Positions 18,159-26,890 of a stretch of DNA of 64,000 nucleotides are shown piece by piece. The translations under genes were made by a program, and so were the position numbers. This stretch comes from Magnetococcales bacterium (GTDB lineage Bacteria; Pseudomonadota; Magnetococcia; Magnetococcales; Magnetaquicoccaceae). The stretch is taken from positions 24,758 through 88,757 of the forward strand of contig JADGAR010000009.1 of assembly GCA_015231915.1 (NCBI GenBank), written 5' to 3'. Positions within the stretch are counted from its first letter, which is position 1; every line of letters begins with the position of its first letter. Below the pieces are notes generated by a model. The model did not search any database. It was given only the letters and a program-made list of their open reading frames with translations, and was not told the DNA's origin.

Positions 18159-18725
18159 ATGCACCCACTCCACCGTTCCCCGTTCGTCATCCCGTTCCTC
18201 CTGGCCGCCCTCCTCGCCATGACCGGCTGCCAGGCCAAAATCCAGGAGAGCGGGGTCATCCTGAACGCCGATGCCATCAACCGCATCCAGATCGGGGCAT
18301 CCACCCGCTCCCAGGTTCTGGAACTGCTCGGCCCGCCCACGCTGGTCAACTCCTTTCGCGGCAACCGGTGGCTCTACATTCAGGACCGCAAGTTTAAGAA
18401 CATGCAGCGCACCTTCTCAAGGGTTGCCAACCGGGTCGAGGTCACTTTCGACCAGAATGGCGTGGTGGAAGAGGTCAAGAAGAACTTCGACGAACAGGTC
18501 TGGGACCCCACCAAACTGCCGGAAGCCAAGAACGAAAAGGGCTGGGTGAACTGGATCTGGGACAACGCCTACAACCATCCCGCCACCAATCCCCACGCCC
18601 CCCCGCAGCCCCCTGCCGCCGTCGAGGCCATCCAGCCGCCAGCCGCGCCGGAACCGGAACCACCGGCCCCGCCGAAAAAATCGTGGTGGAAATTCTGGTC
18701 CTCCGGGGAGGAAAAGAAACCATGA
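18159..18725 (+). CDS. bamE: BamE-type outer-membrane assembly lipoprotein
   Basis: 188 residues: signal peptide with lipobox (AMTGC), then the BamE/SmpA domain (INRIQIGASTRSQVLELLGPPTLV, FRGNRWLYIQ, VEVTFDQNGVVEEV). BamE stabilises the BamA-BamD complex that inserts outer-membrane beta-barrels. It is extended at the C-terminus by about 80 residues ending in a Pro/Ala-rich linker and a Trp/Lys-rich tail (KKSWWKFWSSGEEKK), which is longer than the E. coli protein. Weak AGAGAAAAG before ATG 18159. The stop overlaps the following phosphorylase start by ATGA. Confidence 0.92.
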   Translation: MHPLHRSPFVIPFLLAALLAMTGCQAKIQESGVILNADAINRIQIGASTRSQVLELLGPPTLVNSFRGNRWLYIQDRKFKNMQRTFSRVANRVEVTFDQNGVVEEVKKNFDEQVWDPTKLPEAKNEKGWVNWIWDNAYNHPATNPHAPPQPPAAVEAIQPPAAPEPEPPAPPKKSWWKFWSSGEEKKP

Positions 18726-19426
18726 CCACCGCGCTGATCGGCGGCACCAGCCTGTTGGAATCCATGCGTTTCCGCGACGCCGCCCCCCGGAGAATCCAGA
18801 CCCCCCACGGCTCGGTGACGCTTCTGGAGCGCAACGGCCTGTTGTTCCTGCAAAGACACAGCCTGGGCAGCTACACCCCGCCGCACCTGATCAACCACAA
18901 GGCCAACCTGCACGCCTTGTGTCAGGCCGGGGTCAAACAGATCCTGGCCATCGGCTCCGTGGGCAGCCTGCGACTGGAGATCCCTCCCGGAACCTTCCTG
19001 CTGCCGGACGACTTTTTCGCCCCCCATCTGAATCCCTCCTTTTTCGAGGATGCCCGCGGCCACAGGACGCCCGGTTTTCATCAGGCATGGCGCGCCCGCA
19101 TTTTGGACGCCTGGCGCAAGACCGACCTGCCGCCGCCCCATGACGGCGGGGTCTACTGGCAAACCCTGGGACCCCGCTTCGAAACCCCTGCGGAGATCCG
19201 CTTCCATCAGCCCCATGTGCATGTGGTGGGAATGACCGTGGCCTCGGAGTGCATCCTGGCCGGAGAACTGGAAATCCCCTATGCCGCCATCTGCGTGGTG
19301 GACAACCTCGCCAACGGCCTGACGCCCGAACCCCTCACCTTCGCGGCCTTCAAACAGCAGGTGCGGGCCAACGAGCAACAGTTGCTGCTGGTCCTCGAAA
19401 CCCTTTTGTTAACATTATCCCTATGA
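18722..19426 (+). CDS. Methylthioinosine/methylthioadenosine phosphorylase
   Basis: 234 residues of the trimeric PNP/MTAP family: LIGGTSLLE (phosphate-loop region), SYTPPHLINHKANLHAL, ILAIGSVGSLR, YWQTLGPRFETPAEIR and the base-binding segment VGMTVASECILAGE with VVDNLANGL. It cleaves the N-glycosidic bond of 5'-methylthio-nucleosides or inosine with phosphate. Because it overlaps the methylthioadenosine deaminase gene by ATGA, the best reading is methylthioinosine phosphorylase, as in the Pseudomonas MTA-to-hypoxanthine route; this specificity is inference. The start ATG 18722 overlaps bamE; the longer 18683 frame is inside bamE. Confidence 0.9.
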   Translation: MTTALIGGTSLLESMRFRDAAPRRIQTPHGSVTLLERNGLLFLQRHSLGSYTPPHLINHKANLHALCQAGVKQILAIGSVGSLRLEIPPGTFLLPDDFFAPHLNPSFFEDARGHRTPGFHQAWRARILDAWRKTDLPPPHDGGVYWQTLGPRFETPAEIRFHQPHVHVVGMTVASECILAGELEIPYAAICVVDNLANGLTPEPLTFAAFKQQVRANEQQLLLVLETLLLTLSL

Positions 19427-20685
19427 CTCTTTTTATTAAAAATGCCCTGCTGCCCGAACAGGGCATGCGCCACATCCGGATCGATGGGGGGCGCATCCAG
19501 GCCATGGGCCAGGATCTGGAGTGCCCGGCTGGGGCGGAGGTACTGGACGCCGGGGGCATGGCGGCGGTGCCGGGTCTGGTCAACGGCCACACCCACGCCG
19601 CGATGACGCTTTTCCGGGGCTTTGGCGACGACATGCCCCTGATGCAATGGCTGCAGACCCGCATCTGGCCCGCCGAGGCGCGCCTGACCGAGGAGGATGT
19701 CTACTGGGGCACCCGTCTGGCCTGCCTGGAGATGATCCGTTCGGGAACCGTGGCCTTCGAGGACATGTACTGGCACTTTCACGGCATGGCCAGGGCGGTG
19801 GAGGAGAGCGGTCTGCGGGTCGGGGTGGGGGCGGTGATGATCGACATCGCCGGGGAGGCGCAGGGGGAACAGTGCCGCCGGGATGCCGAGCGGTATCATG
19901 CCGAGTCGTCGCGTTATTCTTCGGACCGGGTACGCTTCACCCTCACGCCGCACGCCATCTACACGGTTTCGCCGCGCAGCCTGCGCTGGTGCGCGGAATT
20001 TTCCGAGCGCCACGAGGTTCCGGTGCACATTCACCTCTCCGAGACGCAACATGAAGTCGAGGAGTGCCTCAAGAATCACGGGGTGCGTCCCGCCGTGCAT
20101 CTGGACCGGCAGGGGCTGCTGACCCCCAGGGTGATGCTGGCGCACGGGGTATGGCTGGACGACGCCGAGTTGGACCTGATCGCCGAGCGCGGGGCCACGT
20201 TGGTGACCAATCCGGTCTCCAACATGAAACTGGCGGTGGGGGGGATCTTTCCCTATGTCAGGGCTGCCGCGCGGGGCATACCCATTGCCCTGGGGACCGA
20301 CGGGGCCGCCTCCAACAACACCCTGGACCTGTTTCAGGATCTGAAGCTCTTCGCCCTGGTGCAAAAGCACGCGAGCCACGACCCCACGGTGCTGCCCGCC
20401 CACGAGGCCTGGGAGGTGGCCATCGGCGCCAGGGCGCCCCTGCTGGGCCAGAGCGGTCGGCTGGCCCCCGGCGAAAAGGCGGATCTGTTGCTGTTGCGCC
20501 ACACCGCGCCGGAGATGACCCCGGAGCACGACCTGATTTCCAATCTGGTGTATGTGGCCACCGGCCACGTGGTGGACAGCCTGATCGCCTCCGGCAGGGT
20601 GCTGATGAACAACCGCATCATTCCCGGCGAGGAAGAGGTGTTGCGGGAGGTCCGCGCCCGGATCGAACGGTTGTGCCGGTTGTGA
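19423..20685 (+). CDS. mtaD: 5-methylthioadenosine/S-adenosylhomocysteine deaminase
   Basis: 420 residues, amidohydrolase superfamily (TRZ/ATZ group). Metal site: H56 and H58 in NGHTHAAM, His in VHIHLSETQHE, His in LAHGVWLDD, and Asp in LGTDGAASNNTLD. MtaD deaminates methylthioadenosine to methylthioinosine, feeding the overlapping phosphorylase. C-terminal PGEKADLLLLR and the product-side segment NLVYVATGHVVDSLIASGRVL are typical. ATG 19423 overlaps the previous stop (ATGA). The final gene of a bamE-phosphorylase-mtaD run. Confidence 0.92.
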   Translation: MTLFIKNALLPEQGMRHIRIDGGRIQAMGQDLECPAGAEVLDAGGMAAVPGLVNGHTHAAMTLFRGFGDDMPLMQWLQTRIWPAEARLTEEDVYWGTRLACLEMIRSGTVAFEDMYWHFHGMARAVEESGLRVGVGAVMIDIAGEAQGEQCRRDAERYHAESSRYSSDRVRFTLTPHAIYTVSPRSLRWCAEFSERHEVPVHIHLSETQHEVEECLKNHGVRPAVHLDRQGLLTPRVMLAHGVWLDDAELDLIAERGATLVTNPVSNMKLAVGGIFPYVRAAARGIPIALGTDGAASNNTLDLFQDLKLFALVQKHASHDPTVLPAHEAWEVAIGARAPLLGQSGRLAPGEKADLLLLRHTAPEMTPEHDLISNLVYVATGHVVDSLIASGRVLMNNRIIPGEEEVLREVRARIERLCRL

Positions 20686-20721
20686 GGGGGAATCCGTTAC
20701 TACAAACAAGAGGCAAATCAC

Positions 20722-21642
20722 ATGCCCACAAAATCAAAATTATTTATCGTTACCATCATATTGGTCGTCACGGATCTGGCCGCCCTGCTCTTCCCGGATG
20801 GCTATATCGACACTGCCCTGTCGCAACACAGTTCATTGAGCACCTGGCTGATCACCCTGGCCTACGCGTTCTGGTGGGGGGGGGTCGGCTGGGTCACGGT
20901 CACCGGGTTCGAGCTGTTTCTCTGGCAAAAGATATACGGGATCCATACCGAGGAGACCCCCCGACCACGCAAACTGCTCACCGACCTGTTCGATATCCTG
21001 GTCTACATCGCCATTGTCGGGGTGATCCTGGTCAAGGTGTTGCAACAACCCATCTCCACGGTCTTCGCCACATCGGGGGTGGTGGCCATCATCATGGGAT
21101 TGGCGCTGCAAAACACCCTCGGCGATCTCTTCGCCGGTCTGGCCCTCAATATCGAACGACCTTACAAGGCCGGCGATTGGCTGACCCTCGAAGACAAAAC
21201 CCAAGGGTTGGTGATCCTCACCAATTGGCGGGCAACCCACATCCTCCTGCGCACCGCCGATCTCCTCGTCATCCCCAACAGCGCCATTGCCAAGACACGC
21301 TTCATCAACCACGCCCTGCCTCACAAATCCCACTGGGAAGCCATCGAAGTGCCCATGCAGTACGGCTTCGACCCGGACGCAATGGCAGTGCTCCTGAAGG
21401 ATGCCGTCAGCAGTTTGCCCCATGTCTCCACCCATCCCGCCCCCTTCGCCCTGCTGGCAGAGATGAAGGATGCCGTGGCCCTGTGGCGGGTCTTTCTCAA
21501 CCTGGAAGAGATGTCCTGCGTCACCCTGGTGCGTGGCCAGGCCAATGTTGCCATCATGAAAGCCATTCGGCAGGCAGGTCTGGAACACCTGCTGCCCAAC
21601 CGTCAAATCTGGCTGCACCAGGACAACGCGTCAAACGCCTAG
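20722..21642 (+). CDS. MscS-family mechanosensitive channel
   Basis: 306 residues with three or four transmembrane segments (about 8-28, 38-65, 92-112, 118-140) and the MscS pore/beta region: GVVAIIMGLALQNTLGDLFAGLALNIERPYKAGDW corresponds to TM3 plus the beta domain, followed by IPNSAIAKTRFIN. The channel would release small solutes on membrane tension. An upstream AAGAGGCAAATC supports ATG 20722. It is 25 bp before the CoA-transferase gene, with which it may be cotranscribed. Some MscS-like proteins are gated by other signals; the cytosolic tail here is short. Confidence 0.9.
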   Translation: MPTKSKLFIVTIILVVTDLAALLFPDGYIDTALSQHSSLSTWLITLAYAFWWGGVGWVTVTGFELFLWQKIYGIHTEETPRPRKLLTDLFDILVYIAIVGVILVKVLQQPISTVFATSGVVAIIMGLALQNTLGDLFAGLALNIERPYKAGDWLTLEDKTQGLVILTNWRATHILLRTADLLVIPNSAIAKTRFINHALPHKSHWEAIEVPMQYGFDPDAMAVLLKDAVSSLPHVSTHPAPFALLAEMKDAVALWRVFLNLEEMSCVTLVRGQANVAIMKAIRQAGLEHLLPNRQIWLHQDNASNA

Positions 21643-21667
21643 CAATCACCAGACACCGGAGGCAAGC

Positions 21668-23062
21668 ATGGAAGATATTCTCAAGAGTTTGCTGGCTGCG
21701 GTCGGCCAGGAAGCGCTGGCCAACCGTTACGACTACCAGGTGACCACATACCCGACTGTCACCGATACCCGCTTCCGGGCCGATGAGGCAGCCGTGGCCC
21801 TTTCCTTGGCCGGAGGCATCCTCACCTCCCGCATTTGGGAATTCCAAACCGGTCGCAAACAGAGCCTGCAGGTCGATCAGCGGCTGGCCGCCCTCACTTT
21901 GATCAGCTTCATGCTGCAAACCCAGAACGGCTACCCGATCTGCTACCCGGATACCCACCGCGTCTGGCCCAGCTACCCCATCATGGCCCCATACGAAACC
22001 AGGGATGGCCGCCAGATTTACATCGACGGCGTCTATCCCCACCTGCGCGACGGCTTGATGGACCTGCTCGAATGCCACAACCATGCCTCGGCCCTGGCTG
22101 CCGCCGTCAAAAAATGGGATGCCACCGATCTGGAAATGGAAATCAACCGACGTGAATTGTGCGGCACCATCGTCCGCACCCGGGAAGAGTGGCTCGCCCA
22201 TCCCCAGGGACAACTGCTCAATGCCATGCCGATGGTCAAGGTCACCAAGGTCAAGGATGGTCCCCCCATCGGCTTTGTCAAGTCGGCCCAACCCTTATCC
22301 GCCATCAAGGTGCTGGACTTCACCCATGTACTGGCCGGCCCCATGTCCACCAGGGCGCTCGCGGGCCAAGGGGCGCAGGTATTGCATCTTTCCGGACCCA
22401 ATGTCTTCGAACTGTTCCCCTTCACCATCGATACCGGTCACGGCAAACGCAACGCCTTCCTGGACCTCAAACTCCCCCGCGATCAGGAAACCCTCCGGCA
22501 ATTGATCCGCAAGGCCGATCTCTTTGTCCAGGGATACGCCCCAGGCAAATTCCGCAATTTCGGCTTCGGACCCGAACAGCTGTTCGCCATGCAGGACAAC
22601 CTGATCTGTCTGACCATCAGCTGCTACGGCACCGAAGGTCCCTGTGGCAGCTGGGGCGGTTTCGAACAGTTGGGACAGGCCGCCAGCGGTCTGATGGCCG
22701 CCCACTCCAGCGTACACGCTCCAAGACTGGTCCCCGCCGCCGTTTGCGACTACCTGACCGGCTATCTGGGCACCCTGGGCATGTTGGCCGCCCTGATCCG
22801 CCGCGCCAACGAGGGCGGCAGCTACCATGTGGAGGTGGCGCTGACCCGCACCGCCATGTGGCTGCAAGAACTGGGAGAACGCAAGGATGCCGATCAACCC
22901 GGACAATTTCCCACGGATCTCTCCCCGTTTTTGGTGGACCACGAAACCTGCTTCGGCAACATCCGCCACCTGCGGCCCGTCGTCGCCTATACGGAAACCA
23001 TGCCCCATTTCAAATATCCCGTTGCTCCCCTGGGCGCTTCCAGCCCCACCTGGATCGATTAA
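21668..23062 (+). CDS. Class III (CaiB/BaiF) CoA-transferase, domain order permuted
   Basis: 464 residues. From about residue 210 the Rossmann start of CaiB/BaiF enzymes is clear (SAIKVLDFTHVLAGPMSTRALAGQGAQVL, then ADLFVQGYAPGKF and LICLTISCYGTEGPCGSWGGFEQLGQAASG). The first ~200 residues (LSLAGGILTSRIWEF, DGRQIYIDGVYPHLRDGLMDLL, EEWLAHPQGQLL) resemble the segment that follows that core in ordinary members, so the domains appear permuted. Proteins of this layout exist in Proteobacteria. Expected role: CoA transfer between an acyl-CoA and an acid; substrate unknown. Followed 32 bp later by a patatin-like lipase, which suggests lipid chemistry. Confidence 0.87.
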   Translation: MEDILKSLLAAVGQEALANRYDYQVTTYPTVTDTRFRADEAAVALSLAGGILTSRIWEFQTGRKQSLQVDQRLAALTLISFMLQTQNGYPICYPDTHRVWPSYPIMAPYETRDGRQIYIDGVYPHLRDGLMDLLECHNHASALAAAVKKWDATDLEMEINRRELCGTIVRTREEWLAHPQGQLLNAMPMVKVTKVKDGPPIGFVKSAQPLSAIKVLDFTHVLAGPMSTRALAGQGAQVLHLSGPNVFELFPFTIDTGHGKRNAFLDLKLPRDQETLRQLIRKADLFVQGYAPGKFRNFGFGPEQLFAMQDNLICLTISCYGTEGPCGSWGGFEQLGQAASGLMAAHSSVHAPRLVPAAVCDYLTGYLGTLGMLAALIRRANEGGSYHVEVALTRTAMWLQELGERKDADQPGQFPTDLSPFLVDHETCFGNIRHLRPVVAYTETMPHFKYPVAPLGASSPTWID

Positions 23063-23094
23063 CCACCACCAACAAAAACTTAAGGATAATAATC

Positions 23095-24258
23095 ATGCCA
23101 ACGACAACCAAACCCATCCAGACCGCCGACAAGCCCAACATCGCCCTTGTCCTGCAAGGCGGCGGCGCCCTGGGCGCCTATCATGTGGGGGTTTATCAAG
23201 CCATATCGGAAGCCGGTTTGTTGCCGAACTGGGTCTCCGGCATCTCCATTGGCGCGCTGACCTCCTGCATCCTGGTTGGCAACCGACCGGAAAATCGCCT
23301 GGCCCGCCTGGAGCAGTTCTGGCATGACATCTCCGTGCCCGACGAATGGGGCAGCTTCCTGCAAGGGGAGGCACGCACCGCCTTCAATCACATGAGCAAT
23401 TTACGCTCCCTGATGTTCGGCCAACCGAACTTCTGGTTCAATCGCCCCATCAACCCCATGTTCCTGCCTTACGTTCCACCGGAGATGACCAGCATCTGCG
23501 ATACCTCCCCGATGCTGAGCACCCTGCAGCGGCTGGCGGACTTCGACCTGATCAACAACGGCCCGGTACGTCTCAGCCTGGGCGTGACCAACGTACAGAC
23601 CGGCGAATTGAGTTTCTTCGACAACACCACCCAGCCGCGTAACAAACCTCTCCGCCCCGAGCACGTCCTGGCCAGCGGTTCGCTCCCTCCAGGCTTCCCC
23701 CCCATACGGATCGACGGCGTCCTTTACTGGGATGGCGGTTGCGTGGCCAATACCCCGGTGGAGATCATTTTCGACGAACAAAACACCAGACGGCCCGACA
23801 TCCTGATCCTGGTGGAACTTTACAACCCGGAAGGGAAAGAGCCGACCAGCATGGACGCCGTCAAGCAACGGGAGAAATCGATCCGGTTCGGCGACCGCAC
23901 TTTGTCGCACCTCAAACATATTGCCGTCAATCACAACCTGCGCACCCATCTGCATCATGCCAATCTCAAGTTGGCCAAGGAGGATTCCAACAGCACCATC
24001 CAGGAAGTCGCCAAGAAACATACCCACGGCGGCATGGATATTCTGCACCTGATCTATCACCCCAACCCCGACCAGATCACCAACAGCGAGGCCGAGTTTT
24101 CCCGTCCCTCCATTGCCGACCGCCGCAAGGCCGGTTACGAGGATATGCAAAGACTGTTGGCGGAAGATCCCATCCGGAGGGATGTGCGCCAACACCCCGG
24201 CGAGATCATCATCCATCGCTACCACAAAGGCCAAACCACAAGCCACAGACACATCTAA
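23095..24258 (+). CDS. Patatin-like phospholipase with DUF3734-like tail
   Basis: 387 residues. The patatin Ser-Asp dyad is present: oxyanion loop GGGALGAYHVG (22-32), nucleophile S51 in GISIG, and D213 in DGG. The C-terminal third (FGDRTLSHLKHIAVNH through RRKAGYEDMQRLL) matches the DUF3734 extension found in this subgroup. Predicted activity is acyl hydrolysis of membrane lipids or a related ester. There is no signal peptide. ATG 23095 has AAGGA eight bases upstream. It lies between the CoA-transferase and an outer-membrane porin-like gene. Confidence 0.9.
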   Translation: MPTTTKPIQTADKPNIALVLQGGGALGAYHVGVYQAISEAGLLPNWVSGISIGALTSCILVGNRPENRLARLEQFWHDISVPDEWGSFLQGEARTAFNHMSNLRSLMFGQPNFWFNRPINPMFLPYVPPEMTSICDTSPMLSTLQRLADFDLINNGPVRLSLGVTNVQTGELSFFDNTTQPRNKPLRPEHVLASGSLPPGFPPIRIDGVLYWDGGCVANTPVEIIFDEQNTRRPDILILVELYNPEGKEPTSMDAVKQREKSIRFGDRTLSHLKHIAVNHNLRTHLHHANLKLAKEDSNSTIQEVAKKHTHGGMDILHLIYHPNPDQITNSEAEFSRPSIADRRKAGYEDMQRLLAEDPIRRDVRQHPGEIIIHRYHKGQTTSHRHI

Positions 24259-24356
24259 CAAAAAAACGCGCCATCATGGCAGACTGCCGGATGAATCTGC
24301 TTGCAAGGGATCGACCCGACAGTCTGCCAGAGCGGCCCATGGCGGGGGACACAGGC

Positions 24357-25733
24357 ATGCCTATCACCAATCAGCAAAAATCAGCGAGACTGCGCGTGTC
24401 CCTTTGCGTCGGCATGGCGGTGGCGACGGTCGCGCCATGCGCCGGGGCGAGTGATGAGCATCCGTTTTTCAGCCAGTCCAAAATCGGCATGGTCACCAGA
24501 CTGGCCACCTTTCACCGCTTCAGCCCCCTCTTCAACCAGGAGGGTGCCGGGCTTGGCGGTTGGCTGTACGCCAACTCCGGGGAAATTGCCGAAACCCTCT
24601 CCTTCGGAGGAACCCTTTATTTCGTCCAGCCCATCCACGCCCCGCACGACCGCCCGTTCAACTACATCCTCAAGGACCCTGGACAGGATGAGGTCTGGGT
24701 GCTGGGTGAGGCCTATTCGCGCCTGCGTTTCGGCAAACACACCCTCACCCTGGGGCGACAGGCTTTGAATTTCGGCTGGCCCATGGAAAATGTCTTCCGC
24801 TTCTACAACAAACTCGATCAAAGCATGATCGGGCGGCGGGACGTGCGGGGCATGCACCCCATCACCTATGAAGCCGTGGTTGCCCAGGGCAAATTCCAGT
24901 CAGACCGGCTCCGCTATTATCTTGGCCACGCCACTGCCATGAAGCAGATCAACGACGACCGGTTTCGCAATTTCTACCAGGGGGCCTACCAGACCACCGT
25001 CTTCCCGGAGAGCGCCAAGGTTGGCGACTCCGACGGCATGAGCTTCGCCGGGGTCATCTGGAAACCCGACGACAACCTGATGCTCACCTTCTCCCACCAC
25101 TGGGTGGAGAACATGCTCGACATGGGCTATGCCGACATCGACCGTGTCTTCCGGTTGTCGGAAAACCGTTATGTCCGGCTGGGGGCGCAGTACATGCGCC
25201 AATCCTCCAATGGCGGCAGTCTGGTCAGCAACGGTCGCGATTTCGCCACCGACTATGGTGGGTTGTATGGGGAAACCCGCCTGATGCCGTGGCTGATCCA
25301 CTACGCCATGGCCGGTGTCACCGCAGATGACGACGAAATCCGCGCCCCCTACTCCATCGGTCCCTCCTACCTCGTGCAGCGGGTGGGCGAGAACTCCAAG
25401 GCCGGCGAACGCACCTGGATCGTGGGCAGTGCCATCGATTTCGCCCCTCTTGGCATCGGGGGATTGGTCGCCGATCTCAACTATGGCCGCCGTTCCAACC
25501 GCCACCAGGGAGGTTTTACCCAGCGCCCCCTGCCCAACTGGGACGAACTGGCGGCTGACCTGATCTATACCGTGCCGCAAAAAAGCGGCCTCCTCAAGAA
25601 TCTGCGGGTGCGCGCCCGCTATGCCAAGGTCTGGGAAACCGGCGAAGAGTGGAGCCGGAGCCTCGTCGGCACGGTCAATCGCACCATCAATGACCTCCGT
25701 TACGACCTGACCTGGGATATTCCATTCAACTAA
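24357..25733 (+). CDS. OprD-like outer-membrane porin
   Basis: 458 residues with a signal sequence (SARLRVSLCVGMAVATVAPCAGA) and a long run of amphipathic strands ending ... LRYDLTWDIPFN. Features typical of 16- or 18-stranded porins: LGEAYSRLRFGKHTLTLGRQ, GVIWKPDDNLMLTFSHHWVENM, YVRLGAQYMRQ. OprD-type porins take up small acids or basic residues. The start is uncertain: ATG 24357 follows GGGGGACACAGGC and gives a normal signal peptide; ATG 24276 and 24339 are longer options. Substrate is unknown; position suggests it serves the preceding CoA-transferase/patatin pair. Confidence 0.83.
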   Translation: MPITNQQKSARLRVSLCVGMAVATVAPCAGASDEHPFFSQSKIGMVTRLATFHRFSPLFNQEGAGLGGWLYANSGEIAETLSFGGTLYFVQPIHAPHDRPFNYILKDPGQDEVWVLGEAYSRLRFGKHTLTLGRQALNFGWPMENVFRFYNKLDQSMIGRRDVRGMHPITYEAVVAQGKFQSDRLRYYLGHATAMKQINDDRFRNFYQGAYQTTVFPESAKVGDSDGMSFAGVIWKPDDNLMLTFSHHWVENMLDMGYADIDRVFRLSENRYVRLGAQYMRQSSNGGSLVSNGRDFATDYGGLYGETRLMPWLIHYAMAGVTADDDEIRAPYSIGPSYLVQRVGENSKAGERTWIVGSAIDFAPLGIGGLVADLNYGRRSNRHQGGFTQRPLPNWDELAADLIYTVPQKSGLLKNLRVRARYAKVWETGEEWSRSLVGTVNRTINDLRYDLTWDIPFN

Positions 25734-25798
25734 AGGGTTTAGATCGTCATGAGACCCAATACCACCAATCCCTGGCAAAACCCAGGACAGGCCACGCC

Positions 25799-26890
25799 AT
25801 GAGCCGCTCGAACGCCCTTCTGTCCCTGCGCATCACCCCCCATGCAACAAGCGGCGGGGTGATCATTCGATGGAGCCTGGATGGTTTCTCCCTGCCGGAG
25901 CGGGTCATCGGGGAACGGGAGTTGAGCATCTCGCACCATGTGGCCGACGCCTGCCGGCAATTGTTGAAGACGCCGGGCAGCGGGGAGTTGGCAGAGGATG
26001 CCGTGTTGACGGCGGGAATCGAGCTGTTTCACCAGTGGCTCGCCCCGGAGTGGCAGGAGCTCGCCCGACGGCTTCCCGGCGGCATCCCGATCCTGCTGGC
26101 GATCAGCTCGGAGCTGGAAAAATGGTCGCTGTTGCCCTGGGAGGCGCTGCGGCTGCCGGACGGGGGGGTGGTGGGGCTGCTGCCGGAGTGGCGCGTGCAG
26201 CGCCGGCCTGCCGGCATGCAAACGGTCAACACCTGTCGCGCCACCCTGCCGGGTCCGCTGCGCATTCTTTTCGCCAGTTGCGCGCCAACCGGATTCGCTG
26301 CCCCGGACACCGGCATGGAGCGCACCGCTTTCGCCAAGGCCACGGCCAATCTCCACACCAGGGTGTGCGACACCGGCCAGACGGCCCAACTGGCCGACAT
26401 CATCCATCAGTGGCAACCCCACGTGGTCCATCTGTCCGGCATTTCCCTCATCCGGGGCACGCAGGGCTTTTTCGCCTTCGAGGACGCAGAGGGCCAGCCG
26501 GACGTGCTGCGTGCCGACGAAATGGGCCGCACCCTGTTGCGCCACTCCGGGGTGGGTCTGGCCGTGCTCTCCGGACGCGAGACGGGACATCCCCCGCCGG
26601 CGGCGGCGGCGGGGGCGGTGTGCGAGGGGCTGGTGGCAAGCGGGGCCGTGCCCATGGCCCTGGCCTGGCCGGATTCCCTCTCCGCTGTCGAATCGGTCCC
26701 ATTCTTGCTTACATTTTTCGCGGAACTGGCGGCGTCAACACCGGTGGAACAGGCCCTCAACCTGGCTCGCAACCGGATCGCGCCCGCAACGACGGCCATG
26801 GGCCGTCCCGGATGGCTTCTGGCGGTCATGCATGCCAAGGGAGAACATCCGTATCTATTCACCTGCACAAGCGAGGCACGAGCGTCATGA
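25799..26890 (+). CDS. CHAT-fold protein with degenerate active site
   Basis: 363 residues. The C-terminal two thirds show the caspase-like CHAT fold: LPWEAL at about 112, VVHLSGIS at 209-216, EDAEGQPDVLRADEMGRTLL and LAVLSGRETG at 254-263, then CEGLVASGAVPMALAWPDS and VEQALNLARNRI. Canonical CHAT enzymes carry His in H-x-x-G-H-G and Cys in S-A-C-E-T-G. Here those positions are I215 and R260, so proteolysis is not expected. No TPR array is fused, unlike many CHAT proteins. The stop overlaps the phosphofructokinase start by ATGA. Could be a scaffold or inhibitor. The fold call rests on motif order. Confidence 0.8.
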   Translation: MSRSNALLSLRITPHATSGGVIIRWSLDGFSLPERVIGERELSISHHVADACRQLLKTPGSGELAEDAVLTAGIELFHQWLAPEWQELARRLPGGIPILLAISSELEKWSLLPWEALRLPDGGVVGLLPEWRVQRRPAGMQTVNTCRATLPGPLRILFASCAPTGFAAPDTGMERTAFAKATANLHTRVCDTGQTAQLADIIHQWQPHVVHLSGISLIRGTQGFFAFEDAEGQPDVLRADEMGRTLLRHSGVGLAVLSGRETGHPPPAAAAGAVCEGLVASGAVPMALAWPDSLSAVESVPFLLTFFAELAASTPVEQALNLARNRIAPATTAMGRPGWLLAVMHAKGEHPYLFTCTSEARAS

